64,000 nt of DNA from Dietzia sp. JS16-p6b (GTDB lineage Bacteria; Actinomycetota; Actinomycetes; Mycobacteriales; Mycobacteriaceae), in the NCBI RefSeq assembly GCF_003052165.1, contig NZ_CP024869.1:62001-126000 (forward strand), given 5' to 3'. Positions 23,595 to 32,285 of the stretch are shown piece by piece. The notes under the pieces are model-generated. The model was not told the origin of the DNA, made no database searches, and was given only the letters and a program-made list of their open reading frames with translations. Numbering within the stretch: the first letter of the stretch is position 1; every line of letters begins with the position of its first letter. The position numbers and the translations under genes are program-made.

Positions 23595-24365
23595 CTACTG
23601 GGCCAGGAACTTGTTGACCAGGCGGGTCGCGAAGTTGGGCGAGAACTTGGAGATGTTGGCGAGCACCGTCGTCTGCTCGCCGACGCTGTAGGAGGTGCGA
23701 TGAAGTCGGCGGTCGAGGGTGGTGGGATGGACGGACTGCCACACCTTCTCCGCGACCTGCTCGGGGGTGATCTTGATGCCGAGGGTCCGGGTGGTCTTGG
23801 CCTTGGGGTCCGCGAGAGCGGTCTTGGCCCACAGCGGCCAGATCCCCACCACCCGGACGCCGTGCGGTGCCCACTCGAGCTCCAACGCCTCGGTCAGGCC
23901 GGCGACGTAGAACTTGGCGGCGCTGTACGTGGCGATCCCGGGCTGACCGTAGATCGCCGACGCGGACGCGATGTTGACCAGGTGCGACCCAGGCGTGGCC
24001 TTGAGGTAGGGGAACGCTGCTTTGGCCCCGAGCGTCACGCCCAGCACATCGATGTCGATCTGGGCCTTGACCGCCTCAGCCGAGATCTCCGTCAGGTCGC
24101 CGGCGACGAGAACGCCCGCGTTGTTGTCCAGGACGTCGAGCGTGCCGCCGGTGTGCGAGGTGAACTCCTCCAGCGCCCTCTCCCACTGCTGCATGTCGCG
24201 GACATCGAGCTCCCCGGTGATCCAGTCGGGGTGCTTCGACTGCACCTCGGCCAGGGCGTCCCTGTCGACGTCGTACACCCCGACAGTCCAGCCCTCGCGG
24301 CCGAATCGCTCCGCCGTTGCCAGGCCGATCCCAGCCGCTCCGCCCGAGATGAAGATCGATGCCAT
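23595..24365 (-). CDS. SDR family oxidoreductase
   Basis: A 256-residue short-chain dehydrogenase/reductase. It has SGGAAGIG as cofactor motif (residues 7-14), the YDVDRDAL segment with Asp for NAD preference, DNNAGVL as the NAG motif, an IASASAIYGQPG strand with catalytic Ser, and YSAAK as active site. GIWPLWAKTAL stands where most members have PGxxxT. The C-terminal third (TSYSVGEQTTVLANISKFSPNFATRLVNKFLAQ, in parts) is like mycobacterial SDRs of lipid or ketone metabolism. The 24366-24513 region upstream holds no gene. Confidence 0.9.
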   Translation of the reverse strand: MASIFISGGAAGIGLATAERFGREGWTVGVYDVDRDALAEVQSKHPDWITGELDVRDMQQWERALEEFTSHTGGTLDVLDNNAGVLVAGDLTEISAEAVKAQIDIDVLGVTLGAKAAFPYLKATPGSHLVNIASASAIYGQPGIATYSAAKFYVAGLTEALELEWAPHGVRVVGIWPLWAKTALADPKAKTTRTLGIKITPEQVAEKVWQSVHPTTLDRRLHRTSYSVGEQTTVLANISKFSPNFATRLVNKFLAQ

Positions 24366-24513
24366 TCCCTGTCCTCCACACGCAAGTCCGATGCGGCGTG
24401 CCGCTCGGAGATATCCGATAGCCGACAGTACCGAGCATTGAACGGGAAAGGGAAAGCCGTATCAGTGTCGATCCGAGGAGACGCGGCTCGCGATCACCGC
24501 GTGGGGACGAGTG

Positions 24514-25260
24514 TCAGCGCTTCATGAGGGCGAACACGCCCCATCCGAGGTACTCACGCGTGAAACGCGCGTAGCGGGCGGGCGCGGTGGCGAGTTCCTC
24601 ACGCACCTCTGGGGCCAGGTCGTCGTCGGGGTTCCGGTCGAGCCAGAGGCGCAGGTTGAGCCATTGGGCCGCTGTGTAGCGGTCCCAGCTGTCCTGGTCG
24701 GCAAGCATCATCTCGACGATGTCGTACCCGAGATCGTGAAACGACCCCATCAGGTCCGGCAACTCCCGGAAGTCGGCGATGGCGGTGGCCTGGGAGGCGA
24801 CGGCCGTCTCGTCGTCCGGCGGGGTCCGCCGCCAGTACGGTTCGCCGATCAGCATCACGCCCCCGGGCCGGAGACTGCGATCGAGCAATTCGGTCGTCCC
24901 GGCGACACCGCCGCCGATCCAGGTGGCGCCGACACATGCGGCCAGATCAACCGGCTCGTCCGCCACATGGCCGGCGGCGTCACCGTGGATGAACTCGACA
25001 CGGTCGGCGACGCCGAGTTCGGCGGCGCGGGCTCGGGCTGCCTCGGTGAAGGCGGTGCTGATGTCCACCCCGGTGCCCGTGATCCCGTGATCACGCGCCC
25101 AGGTGCTCAACATCTCGCCCGAGCCGCTGGCCAGGTCGAGCGCGCGTGTTCCCGGGGCGAGTCGGAGGGCTTCCCCGAGGGCGGCGAGCTTGTCCTCGGT
25201 CAGTGGATTGTGGATTCGATGGCTGCTCTCGCGGATGCTGAAGATGCGGGGAAGGTCCAT
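24514..25260 (-). CDS. Class I SAM-dependent methyltransferase
   Basis: A 248-residue methyltransferase of the Rossmann type. Motif I is ALDLASGSGEMLSTWA (residues about 40-55), followed by GVDISTAFTEAARARA with the acidic residue that contacts the SAM ribose, FIHGDAAG as motif II and ACVGATWIGGG as motif III-like. The N-terminal HRIHNPLTEDKL and C-terminal segment EYLGWGVFALMKR fit a group of small-molecule methyltransferases. The substrate is unknown. It diverges from the sigma/ogt operon; the 225 bases between hold no gene. Confidence 0.88.
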   Translation of the reverse strand: MDLPRIFSIRESSHRIHNPLTEDKLAALGEALRLAPGTRALDLASGSGEMLSTWARDHGITGTGVDISTAFTEAARARAAELGVADRVEFIHGDAAGHVADEPVDLAACVGATWIGGGVAGTTELLDRSLRPGGVMLIGEPYWRRTPPDDETAVASQATAIADFRELPDLMGSFHDLGYDIVEMMLADQDSWDRYTAAQWLNLRLWLDRNPDDDLAPEVREELATAPARYARFTREYLGWGVFALMKR

Positions 25261-25485
25261 GACCGCGATTCACCTCCGTGGACCGCCACTCACCAGCGGC
25301 GACGGTGGTCCGACGATAGCACCGGCCGCGGGCGTCGTCGTCGTGTGGAGGCCCTCGGTCTCGACTCCCACCGGACGGACCTCACGTTTCCGCGGCGGCG
25401 GGCGACTACTCGCTGGAGCCGGTCGGCGAGGTGGCTGGCCGGGTCGTGTGAACGAGGCGGCGAGGACGAGGGGAAGATCGGAGTC

Positions 25486-26055
25486 ATGAGGGCAGCCTTC
25501 GACGGTGCGGTGGTCCGGCACGGGCCGACCGTCCTGCGCGTGTGCCGCGCGGTCCTGGGGTCCGGCCCCGACGCCGACGACGCCTGGTCCGAGACGTTCC
25601 TGTCCGCGCTGCGGGCCTGGCCGGACCTGCCGGAGGAGACCAACGTGGAGGCGTGGCTGGTCCGGGTCGCCCACCGCCGCGCGGTGGACGTGGTGCGCCG
25701 ATCGTCGCGGTCGGACGCGCCGGCGGGAGGCGCGGACGATGTCGCCGTGCTCGGGGAGTGGGCGGGGAGAGGCCGCGGGCGCGACGGAGCCGCGTGGAGG
25801 GGCGGCGGTGGGGGCGATGACGACGAGTTCGGGGGGCGCGCGATCTGGGATGCGGTCGCCACTCTGCCCACCCGGCAGCGGCTCTGTGTGGCCTACCGGT
25901 ATCTGGGCGGGTTGCCGTACGCCGAGATCGCCGCGCTCATCGGGGGCAGCGACTCGGCCGCGAGGCGCGCGGCGGCCGACGGAGTGGCGGCCCTGAGGCA
26001 GACCATGGAGACGACACCGACCATCGAGACGACACCGACCAGGGAGCTGACATGA
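25486..26055 (+). CDS. ECF-type RNA polymerase sigma factor, coupled to ogt
   Basis: A 189-residue ECF-like sigma factor. Region 2 is at about residues 10-65 (PTVLRVCRAVLG, DADDAWSETFLSALRAWPDL, AWLVRVAHRRAVDVVRR). A Gly/Arg-rich linker with repeats of GRGR and GGGG follows. Region 4 is near 125-175 (AVATLPTRQRLCVAYRYLGGLPYAEIAALIGGSDSAARRAA, in parts). The C-terminal tail METTPTIETTPTRE comes from an 18-bp tandem duplication at 26002-26037. The stop overlaps the Ogt start (ATGA). Pairing with a DNA alkylation repair gene suggests a role in the alkylation response (inference). No anti-sigma gene is adjacent. Confidence 0.82.
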   Translation: MRAAFDGAVVRHGPTVLRVCRAVLGSGPDADDAWSETFLSALRAWPDLPEETNVEAWLVRVAHRRAVDVVRRSSRSDAPAGGADDVAVLGEWAGRGRGRDGAAWRGGGGGDDDEFGGRAIWDAVATLPTRQRLCVAYRYLGGLPYAEIAALIGGSDSAARRAAADGVAALRQTMETTPTIETTPTRELT

Positions 26056-26696
26056 CCGGGGACGACGTGATCGACACACTCCGCGGCGCTTCCGCGGACA
26101 CGGACCGGCTGCGCGAGCGGCTGGCACGCGAGGCGCAGCGAGAGGGTCTGGTGGACGTGCTGGTCCGGCCAGTCGGCTCACCGATCGGCGGGCTGCTCCT
26201 GGCGGCGACACCGCAGGGCCTGGCGTACGTGGCGTTCGAGGGCGAACCCCGGGACGAGGTCCTGGAGATGCTCGCCAGGAGGATCGGGCCCCGCGTCGTG
26301 CACGCGGACGGCCCCGCGGCGCCGAACGGGGCCACCGGCGACGCGGACGTCGCACGCGTTCTCGACGACGCCACGGCCCAGATCGAGGCCTACCTCACCG
26401 GGCGTCGCCGGGAGTTCTCCCTGCCGCTGGATACCGTCCTGGCCACCGGGTTCCGCGGCCTGGTCCAGCGCCGACTGCCCGAGATCGGCTACGGGCGCAC
26501 GGCCACCTACCGGGAGATCGCCACCGCCCTCGACAAGCCCGGGGCGGTCCGCGCCGTGGGCACGGCGTGCGCCACCAACCCGCTTCCCCTGGTGTGGCCG
26601 TGCCACCGGATCCTGCGCTCGGACGGCGGCCTCGGCGGATACCGGGGCGGGCTCGAGGTCAAGAAGCGGCTCCTGGCGATGGAGTCGGCCGCGTGA
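26052..26696 (+). CDS. ogt: Methylated-DNA--protein-cysteine methyltransferase
   Basis: A 214-residue O6-alkylguanine-DNA alkyltransferase. It moves the methyl group from O6-methylguanine in DNA to its own cysteine and is spent in one turnover. The active site is VWPCHRILRSDGGLGGYRGG, with Cys at about 184 in PCHR, followed by EVKKRLL. The Arg-finger/DNA-recognition helix lies in GRTATYREIATALDKPGAVRAVG. The N-terminal domain (residues 32-125) is present, preceded by a 30-residue charged extension. It sits between the sigma factor and the LysE exporter with 4-base overlaps on both sides. Confidence 0.94.
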   Translation: MTGDDVIDTLRGASADTDRLRERLAREAQREGLVDVLVRPVGSPIGGLLLAATPQGLAYVAFEGEPRDEVLEMLARRIGPRVVHADGPAAPNGATGDADVARVLDDATAQIEAYLTGRRREFSLPLDTVLATGFRGLVQRRLPEIGYGRTATYREIATALDKPGAVRAVGTACATNPLPLVWPCHRILRSDGGLGGYRGGLEVKKRLLAMESAA

Positions 26697-27400
26697 CCGC
26701 GGGACAGGCCGCCGCGCTCTACGGCGTCTGGGTGATCGCGGTGATCTCGCCGGGGCCCGACCTCGTCGTCGTCCTCCACCGGTCGCTCGTCGGGCGACGC
26801 CACGGTGTCGCCACGGCGGCCGGGGTCGTCACCGGCATCGCGATCTGGCTCGCGGCCGCGTTCGCCGGACTGGCCGCGCTGGTGCGCGTGTACCCGCAGA
26901 TCATGACGGGTTTGCAGGTCGCGGGAGGGCTGCTGCTGGCGAGTCTGGGGGCGCTCGGACTGCGGGGCTGGTGGCGCTCGCGGTCACGGGCGGGGCTCGC
27001 CGGACCCGATCCCACCGGCGCGGAATCGCCGGACCCCGCCCCCACCGCTCCCACCCCGGCTGCCCCCACGCCGGCCGCACCGGCCACACCCGGGACTCGT
27101 CCGCGGGGGACCGATTTCGCTCGCGGGCTGGCCACCAACCTGGCAAATCCCAAGGCGCTGGTGTTCTTCGGCGCCGTCCTGACCCCGTTCCTGAGCGGCG
27201 AGGTCCCGCCCGGTCAGGCCGTTGCACTCGTCGCCGGCATGATCGCCGTAGCGCTGATGTGGTTCTGCACCCTCGCCGTGGCGGCGTCGCACCGACTCGT
27301 CAACGAGCGAGTCGGGCGGGTCCTGCCGACGGTGGACGTGGTCGTCAGCACGCTGTTCATGGCGGTGGGGGTGGCGTTCGTGATCGAGGCGCTGACCTGA
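26693..27400 (+). CDS. LysE family translocator
   Basis: A 235-residue membrane protein of the LysE/RhtB exporter superfamily, which exports amino acids or related small molecules. It has about six TM helices. The signature near the N terminus is WVIAVISPGPDLVVVLHRSLVGRRHGVATAAG (in parts), with the conserved PGPD. A second family mark is FARGLATNLANPKALVFFGAVL. An Ala/Pro/Thr-rich insertion (residues about 105-140, repeats of APTPAAP) enlarges the loop between TM3 and TM4. It starts at a GTG overlapping the ogt stop by 4 bases. Confidence 0.9.
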   Translation: MTAGQAAALYGVWVIAVISPGPDLVVVLHRSLVGRRHGVATAAGVVTGIAIWLAAAFAGLAALVRVYPQIMTGLQVAGGLLLASLGALGLRGWWRSRSRAGLAGPDPTGAESPDPAPTAPTPAAPTPAAPATPGTRPRGTDFARGLATNLANPKALVFFGAVLTPFLSGEVPPGQAVALVAGMIAVALMWFCTLAVAASHRLVNERVGRVLPTVDVVVSTLFMAVGVAFVIEALT

Positions 27401-27411
27401 CGATCGGGCGA

Positions 27412-27417
27412 TAGGTT
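27412..27417 (+). promoter_or_regulatory. Putative -10 box for a leaderless MFS transcript
   Basis: TAGGTT ends 7 bases before the ATG at 27425 and no Shine-Dalgarno is present. This is the leaderless spacing common in actinobacteria. It would give the MFS gene a start of its own, separate from the sigma - ogt - lysE run. Confidence 0.35.
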
Positions 27418-27424
27418 CTGCCAC

Positions 27425-28606
27425 ATGACAAGTGCGCCTTCCGATCGCGCGTGGTGGCGCGCCGCCCTCGCGGTGTTCGCCGTGGGATGGGGCGCCAACC
27501 AGTTCGCACCGCTGTTGCTGCTCTACCGCGAGGAACAGGGCCTCGGACAGACCGAGGTCACCGCGATGTTCAGCGTGTACATCGTCGGGCTCCTGCCCAC
27601 GCTCCTCGTGGCGGGCCGGTGGTCCGACGCCCACGGTCGACGCGTGCTCATGCGGCCGGTCCTCGTCCTGTCTCTGGTCGCCACCGTGCTGATGCTGCTC
27701 GGGCCGCAGGACCCGCTGTGGCTCTACCTCGGCCGCTTCCTGGCCGGGCTCGCATCCGGTGCCGCGTTCGGCGCGGGCAGCGCGTGGGTGCGCGAACTCT
27801 CCGCGGGGGCCGCACCCGGGACCGGCGCGCGGCGGGCCGCGATCGCCCTGACGGGCGGATTCGGGCTCGGCGGACTCGTCGGCGGCCTGGTGGGCCAGTT
27901 CGCTCCCGGTCCCATGATCTCGGCCTACCTACCGCACCTGGTGCTCGGGACGATCGCCCTGGTGGCCGCCTGGAACGCCGCCGACCCCTACCGCCCGCAC
28001 GGGGGCGCCGACCCCGCCGGGCTCATCCCCTCGAGCGCGGGCACCCGGAGGTTCCTGCTGGGGGTCGCGCCCTGGGCGCCGCTGGTGTTCGGGTGCGCCA
28101 GCATGTCGTTCGCGGTGCTCGCGGACCTGCTGGGCGGCGATGCAGGCGGTCTGCCCACCGCGTACGCCGGGGTGATGGTGGGCGTCACCCTCGGAGCCGG
28201 GGTGCTGGTCCAACCCACCGTTCGCCGGCTCGCCGCGTCCTCCCCGCCGTCCCGCCCCCCGGTCATCGGCCTGACCGCCGCCGCGCTGGGCATGTCCGCC
28301 GGCGCGGTCCTGGCCGCCTCGCCGGACCTGCCCGGCCGGGCCCTGTGGCTCCTGCCCGTGGCGGTCCTGCTGGGCGCGGGGTACGCGACCCTGCTGGTGG
28401 CCGGCCTGGTCGAGGTGGAGTTCCAGTCGGGCCCCCGCGACCACGCCGGGCTCGTGGCCGTGTTCTACGTCCTGGCCTACCTGGGTATGGCGACCCCGTA
28501 CGTGCTCGCGGTGCTCTCCCGTCTCGGTGGCCCGGAGCCCTGGATCGCGGCCCTCGCGGTGGTGTGCGTGCTGCTCATCCCGCTCGCGCAGCGGCAACTG
28601 CGGTAG
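27425..28606 (+). CDS. MFS transporter
   Basis: A 393-residue major facilitator superfamily protein with about 12 TM helices. The loop motif A between TM2 and TM3 is AGRWSDAHGRRVLMRP. TM4 contains LGRFLAGLASGAAFGAGSAWVREL and TM5 GGFGLGGLVGGLVGQFAPG. The second half starts after the long loop at about 185-200. It is smaller than the DHA2 protein at 786-2204 and closer to DHA1-like permeases. The substrate is unknown; no specific context helps. Confidence 0.88.
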   Translation: MTSAPSDRAWWRAALAVFAVGWGANQFAPLLLLYREEQGLGQTEVTAMFSVYIVGLLPTLLVAGRWSDAHGRRVLMRPVLVLSLVATVLMLLGPQDPLWLYLGRFLAGLASGAAFGAGSAWVRELSAGAAPGTGARRAAIALTGGFGLGGLVGGLVGQFAPGPMISAYLPHLVLGTIALVAAWNAADPYRPHGGADPAGLIPSSAGTRRFLLGVAPWAPLVFGCASMSFAVLADLLGGDAGGLPTAYAGVMVGVTLGAGVLVQPTVRRLAASSPPSRPPVIGLTAAALGMSAGAVLAASPDLPGRALWLLPVAVLLGAGYATLLVAGLVEVEFQSGPRDHAGLVAVFYVLAYLGMATPYVLAVLSRLGGPEPWIAALAVVCVLLIPLAQRQLR

Positions 28607-28668
28607 CGACCCGGCCGCCCCCGGCCGGGCTCCGGCCTGGCTCCGGCCGGCCGGGCGCGGTGGACGGG

Positions 28669-31545
28669 TCAGCCCGAGTTTCGCAGCGCTGTGGCCAGGC
28701 CGTTCATCGTCAATTGGATGCCCGTGCGCACGTCGGGGTCGTGATCGCCCGCGCGGTAGCGCCGCAGCAGCTCCACCTGCAGCCTGTTGAGCGGTTCGAG
28801 ATACGGGAACCGGTTCCGGACGGAGCGGGCGAGGGCCGGGTTGTCGTCCAGCAGGGTCTCCTGACCGGTCACGGCCAGCAGCATCTCGCGGGTGAGCTCG
28901 AACTCGTCGGAGATCACCCCGTGGATCCTCCTGCCCACCTCGGCGTCCGGGACCAGCTCGGCGTACCGGCCCGCCAGACTCATGTCGGCCTTGGCCATGA
29001 CCTGGGCCATGTTGGACAGCGTGGTGCGGAGGAACGGCCAGTCCCGGTAGAGGCGGCGCAGTGTGGCCAACCGCTCCTCGGCGTTGGCGCCCCCCGCGTC
29101 GTGGCCCTCCGAGTCCGTGGGCCCGCCGTCGTCGATCCAGCGCTTCAGGGCGCTGCCCACGCCGAACCAGCCGGGCAACATCACACGGGACTGCGACCAC
29201 GACAACACCCACGGGATCGCCCGGAGGTCGTCGACCGAGGAGGTCTGCTTCCGGGACGTGGGGCGGGAGCCGATGTTGAGCTCGCCGATCTCGCTGAGCG
29301 GGGTGGAGGTGGTGAAGTACTCGATGAACCCCGGGTCCTCGTGGACCAGCTCGGCGTACGCCTCGCGACCGAGGCGGGCGAGGGCGGCCATCACCGCGTA
29401 GGCCTGCTCCGCGTCGTCCCCCAGACCCTCCACGTCGAGCAGCGAGACCTCGAGGGTGGCCGCCACCAGTGCCTCGAGGTTGCGGCGGGCCCGGACGGGC
29501 TCCGAGTACTTGGCGGAGATGATCTCCCCCTGTTCGGTGATCCGAAGCGCGCCCTGCACCGCGCCCGGGGGCTGCGCGAGGATCGCGTCGTAGGAGTTCC
29601 CGCCGCCGCGCCCCACCGCGCCGCCGCGGCCGTGGAAGAAGCGCAGGTGAACGTCCGCACGGGCGGCCGCGTCGACCAGAGCGAGCTCGGCCTCGTACAG
29701 CGACCAGTTGGCGGCGAGGTACCCCCCGTCCTTGTTGGAGTCCGAGTAGCCCAGCATGACCTCGAGCACGTCCTCCTGGGACCGCACCAGCGCGCGGAAC
29801 TGGGGCAGCGCCAGCACCGCGTCGAGCATCCGTGCCCCGCCGGCGAGGTCGTCGATGGTCTCCAGCAACGGGATGAGGCGCACGGTCGACCGGGGTTCGT
29901 CCGGGCTACCGGAGAACAGTCCGACCTCCTTGAGGAGGATGGCGGGTTCGAGCAGGTCGGAGACCGAACCGCACATCGACACGATGTAATGGGGCACCAC
30001 GTCCGGTCCGAGCCCGGCGACCGCTTCCGCGGCCGCACGCAGGACGCCCATCTCCTTGTCCGCGAACTCCGAGAGCTCCGCACGGACGCCCAGCAGCGGG
30101 CGATCGTGGGAGAGCTCGGCGAGCAGGAGCTCGACACGGGCGTCCTCGTCGAGAGCCGAATAGTCCTCGGACACCCCGGCGAGCGCGAACAGCTCGGTGA
30201 GCAGGTCCTCGTGCGACTCCGAGTTCTGGCGCATGTCCAGGGACTGCAGGTGGAACCCGAACGAGTTCAGCGCCCACCGCAGGTCCCGCAGTCGCGGGGC
30301 CCGCAGCAGGTCTGACCCCACCGCGGAGAGTCCGGCGTCGATGGTCTCGAGGTCCGCCGCCATTTCCTCCGGGTCCTCGTACGGGGGATCGTCGTCCAGG
30401 CCGATGAGACGCCCGGCGGACAGGAGTACCGAGCGGGGCAGCGACGACCCGGTCGCGCGGGCACGCGCGGCGAGCCGACGACGGACCACGCGGACCGCCT
30501 GGCGGAACGGTACGTCCTCCCGGGCCGGGCTCCCCTCGACCTGGGTGTCCTCGAGGGAATCGGCCAACGCGGCTATCCCCGGGTCGACCTCGACGATCCG
30601 GGCCGACATCGACAACTCGCGTTCGAGGAGTCGCAGCTGCTCGGCGTAGTGACCGTGCAGCAGCTCGGCCGCCCGGTCGGTGGCGAACCGCACCACGTCA
30701 CCCGTGACGTACGGGTTGCCGTCGCGGTCGCCGCCGATCCACGAACCGGGCCGCACCACCGCACGACCCCCGCACCCGAGGCGGTCGTCGATCTGGGCGT
30801 TGAGCGGCGGGATCACCTCCAGCAGGGTGGCCTCGTAGTACTGCAGACCGGCCATCACCTCGTCCTCGATGTGGGGACGCTCGTTACGGATGAGAGCGGT
30901 CTGCCACAGCGCGAGCACGAGGCGGCGCAGCTCGAGCTCGATCTCCGCGATCTCCGCCTCCGTCACCGGGTCCTGGTCCCTCGAGCGCAGATCGTCCCGG
31001 CGACCCATGAGGAGATGCACCCGGCGGGTGGCCTCGAACACCATCCGGCGACGGGTCTCCGTGGGGTGCGCGGTGAGCACCGGGGACACGCGGGCGGTCG
31101 CCCGCACGGCGGCCAGTCGCTCGTCGTCGTCCGCCGCCAGCAGGTCCGCGACCCGGGTCCACGTGACCTCCAGGTCCCCGTCGGGCGGCGACTCTCCCGC
31201 GGCCCGGTGGATCCGCCTGCGGCGCTCCTGATGCAGGTCCTCCGCCACGTTGGCGAGCAGGGCGAACAGGGAGAACGCGCGGATCACCGGAATGGCGTCG
31301 GCGGCGCTGATGTCCTTGAACAGGGCGGACACCTCGTCCCTGTCGGCCTCCGAGCGCCGGACCGCGAACGCCGTCCGGCGGGCCGTCTCGACGAGATCGA
31401 ACACCCGGTCCCCTGCGTGTTCCCGGATCGTGTCGCCGAGCAGGGAACCCAGGAACCGGACGTCCTCCCGCAGGGGGGCCACCGCCCGGGCGAGAGGATC
31501 GGTCCCGGAATCGGGTGCGAGGCGATCCTGTGCGGTGTCTGTCAT
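28669..31545 (-). CDS. ppc: Phosphoenolpyruvate carboxylase
   Basis: A 958-residue PEP carboxylase, which adds bicarbonate to PEP to give oxaloacetate and refills the TCA cycle. Full set of family motifs: VLTAHPTETRRR with the catalytic His near 160, WIGGDRDGNPYVT, LGYSDSNKDGGYLAANW, FFHGRGGAVGRGGG, NIGSRPTSRK, IPWVLSWSQSRVMLPGW and the C-terminal QLTMNGLATALRNSG, which is the normal end. The ATG at 31545 is chosen since the open 45 codons upstream are Pro-rich and unlike the family. The 28607-28668 gap is GC-rich and palindromic and may hold a weak terminator. Confidence 0.97.
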   Translation of the reverse strand: MTDTAQDRLAPDSGTDPLARAVAPLREDVRFLGSLLGDTIREHAGDRVFDLVETARRTAFAVRRSEADRDEVSALFKDISAADAIPVIRAFSLFALLANVAEDLHQERRRRIHRAAGESPPDGDLEVTWTRVADLLAADDDERLAAVRATARVSPVLTAHPTETRRRMVFEATRRVHLLMGRRDDLRSRDQDPVTEAEIAEIELELRRLVLALWQTALIRNERPHIEDEVMAGLQYYEATLLEVIPPLNAQIDDRLGCGGRAVVRPGSWIGGDRDGNPYVTGDVVRFATDRAAELLHGHYAEQLRLLERELSMSARIVEVDPGIAALADSLEDTQVEGSPAREDVPFRQAVRVVRRRLAARARATGSSLPRSVLLSAGRLIGLDDDPPYEDPEEMAADLETIDAGLSAVGSDLLRAPRLRDLRWALNSFGFHLQSLDMRQNSESHEDLLTELFALAGVSEDYSALDEDARVELLLAELSHDRPLLGVRAELSEFADKEMGVLRAAAEAVAGLGPDVVPHYIVSMCGSVSDLLEPAILLKEVGLFSGSPDEPRSTVRLIPLLETIDDLAGGARMLDAVLALPQFRALVRSQEDVLEVMLGYSDSNKDGGYLAANWSLYEAELALVDAAARADVHLRFFHGRGGAVGRGGGNSYDAILAQPPGAVQGALRITEQGEIISAKYSEPVRARRNLEALVAATLEVSLLDVEGLGDDAEQAYAVMAALARLGREAYAELVHEDPGFIEYFTTSTPLSEIGELNIGSRPTSRKQTSSVDDLRAIPWVLSWSQSRVMLPGWFGVGSALKRWIDDGGPTDSEGHDAGGANAEERLATLRRLYRDWPFLRTTLSNMAQVMAKADMSLAGRYAELVPDAEVGRRIHGVISDEFELTREMLLAVTGQETLLDDNPALARSVRNRFPYLEPLNRLQVELLRRYRAGDHDPDVRTGIQLTMNGLATALRNSG

Positions 31546-31721
31546 GGCCGCCAGGGTAGGCGGGGGATGTGACACCTGGGTGAAACCCGGGGTCGTGGGG
31601 GTCCGGGGCGGCGGGGGCCCGTGGCGGCAGAGGATCGGGGGAGGGGGACGGGCGGGGATCAGTGGCGACACGGGGGACATCCCTGATGCCCCGACGCCCC
31701 CGAGAGGCGCACACTGGGGGC

Positions 31722-32135
31722 ATGACGCAGCAGCCCGGATCCCCCCAGTACGGCGAACCCCAGTACGGCCAGCCCGTGGCCGGACCCGACGACCGCACCC
31801 CCGCGGCCCTGGCGCACGCGTCCAGCCTCATCGCCATGGCGCTCTCGGCGGGGTGGCTCTCCTTCGTGGGCCCGCTGGTCATGTGGCTTATCTACAAGGA
31901 CCGCAGCCCGTTCGTCCGGCAGGCCGCGGCCGGGTCCTTCAACTTCAACGTCGGTCTGTGGATCATGAGCATCGTCGGCTGGGTCTTCATCATCACCGTG
32001 ATCGGCATCCCCATCGGACTGGTCCTGCTGGCGGTCTCCTTCGTCCTCCAGATCGTCGGTCACCTGATCGGAGTCGTGCGCGCGACCCGGGGCCGGACCA
32101 TCAACTACCCGTTCCAGCTGCGCATCCTGAGCTGA
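31722..32135 (+). CDS. DUF4870 domain membrane protein
   Basis: A 137-residue membrane protein. An N-terminal Gln/Gly/Pro/Tyr-rich segment (QYGEPQYGQP repeats) is followed by the DUF4870 fold: LAHASSLIAMALSAGWLSFVGPLVMWLIYKDRSPFVRQAAAGSFNFN (in parts), then two TM helices up to IGVVRATRGRTINYPFQLRIL. Function is unknown; the family is widespread in Gram-positives. The ATG at 31722 follows CACACT 7 bases upstream, a possible leaderless -10. The region 31546-31721 shows no gene; 32136-32285 also none. Confidence 0.88.
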   Translation: MTQQPGSPQYGEPQYGQPVAGPDDRTPAALAHASSLIAMALSAGWLSFVGPLVMWLIYKDRSPFVRQAAAGSFNFNVGLWIMSIVGWVFIITVIGIPIGLVLLAVSFVLQIVGHLIGVVRATRGRTINYPFQLRILS

Positions 32136-32285
32136 CGACCCCGCTCCCCCCGGTCAGCGCGCGGAACTCGTCGTCGGCCCCTCCCACCGACGCGGCGCCG
32201 CCGCCTCGCACCGGTCCCGGCGATCCGGTAGTAACGAGAGGGGGCGGCGCGCCATCCGGGCGCGCGGGAGCCGAAGGGACGCGGA

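Noticed and set aside
28607-28668. Rho-independent terminator between the MFS and ppc genes
   Set aside because: The stretch is full of GGCC/CCGG words but no single long stem with a defined loop stands out, unlike 10463-10493 and 11829-11866.
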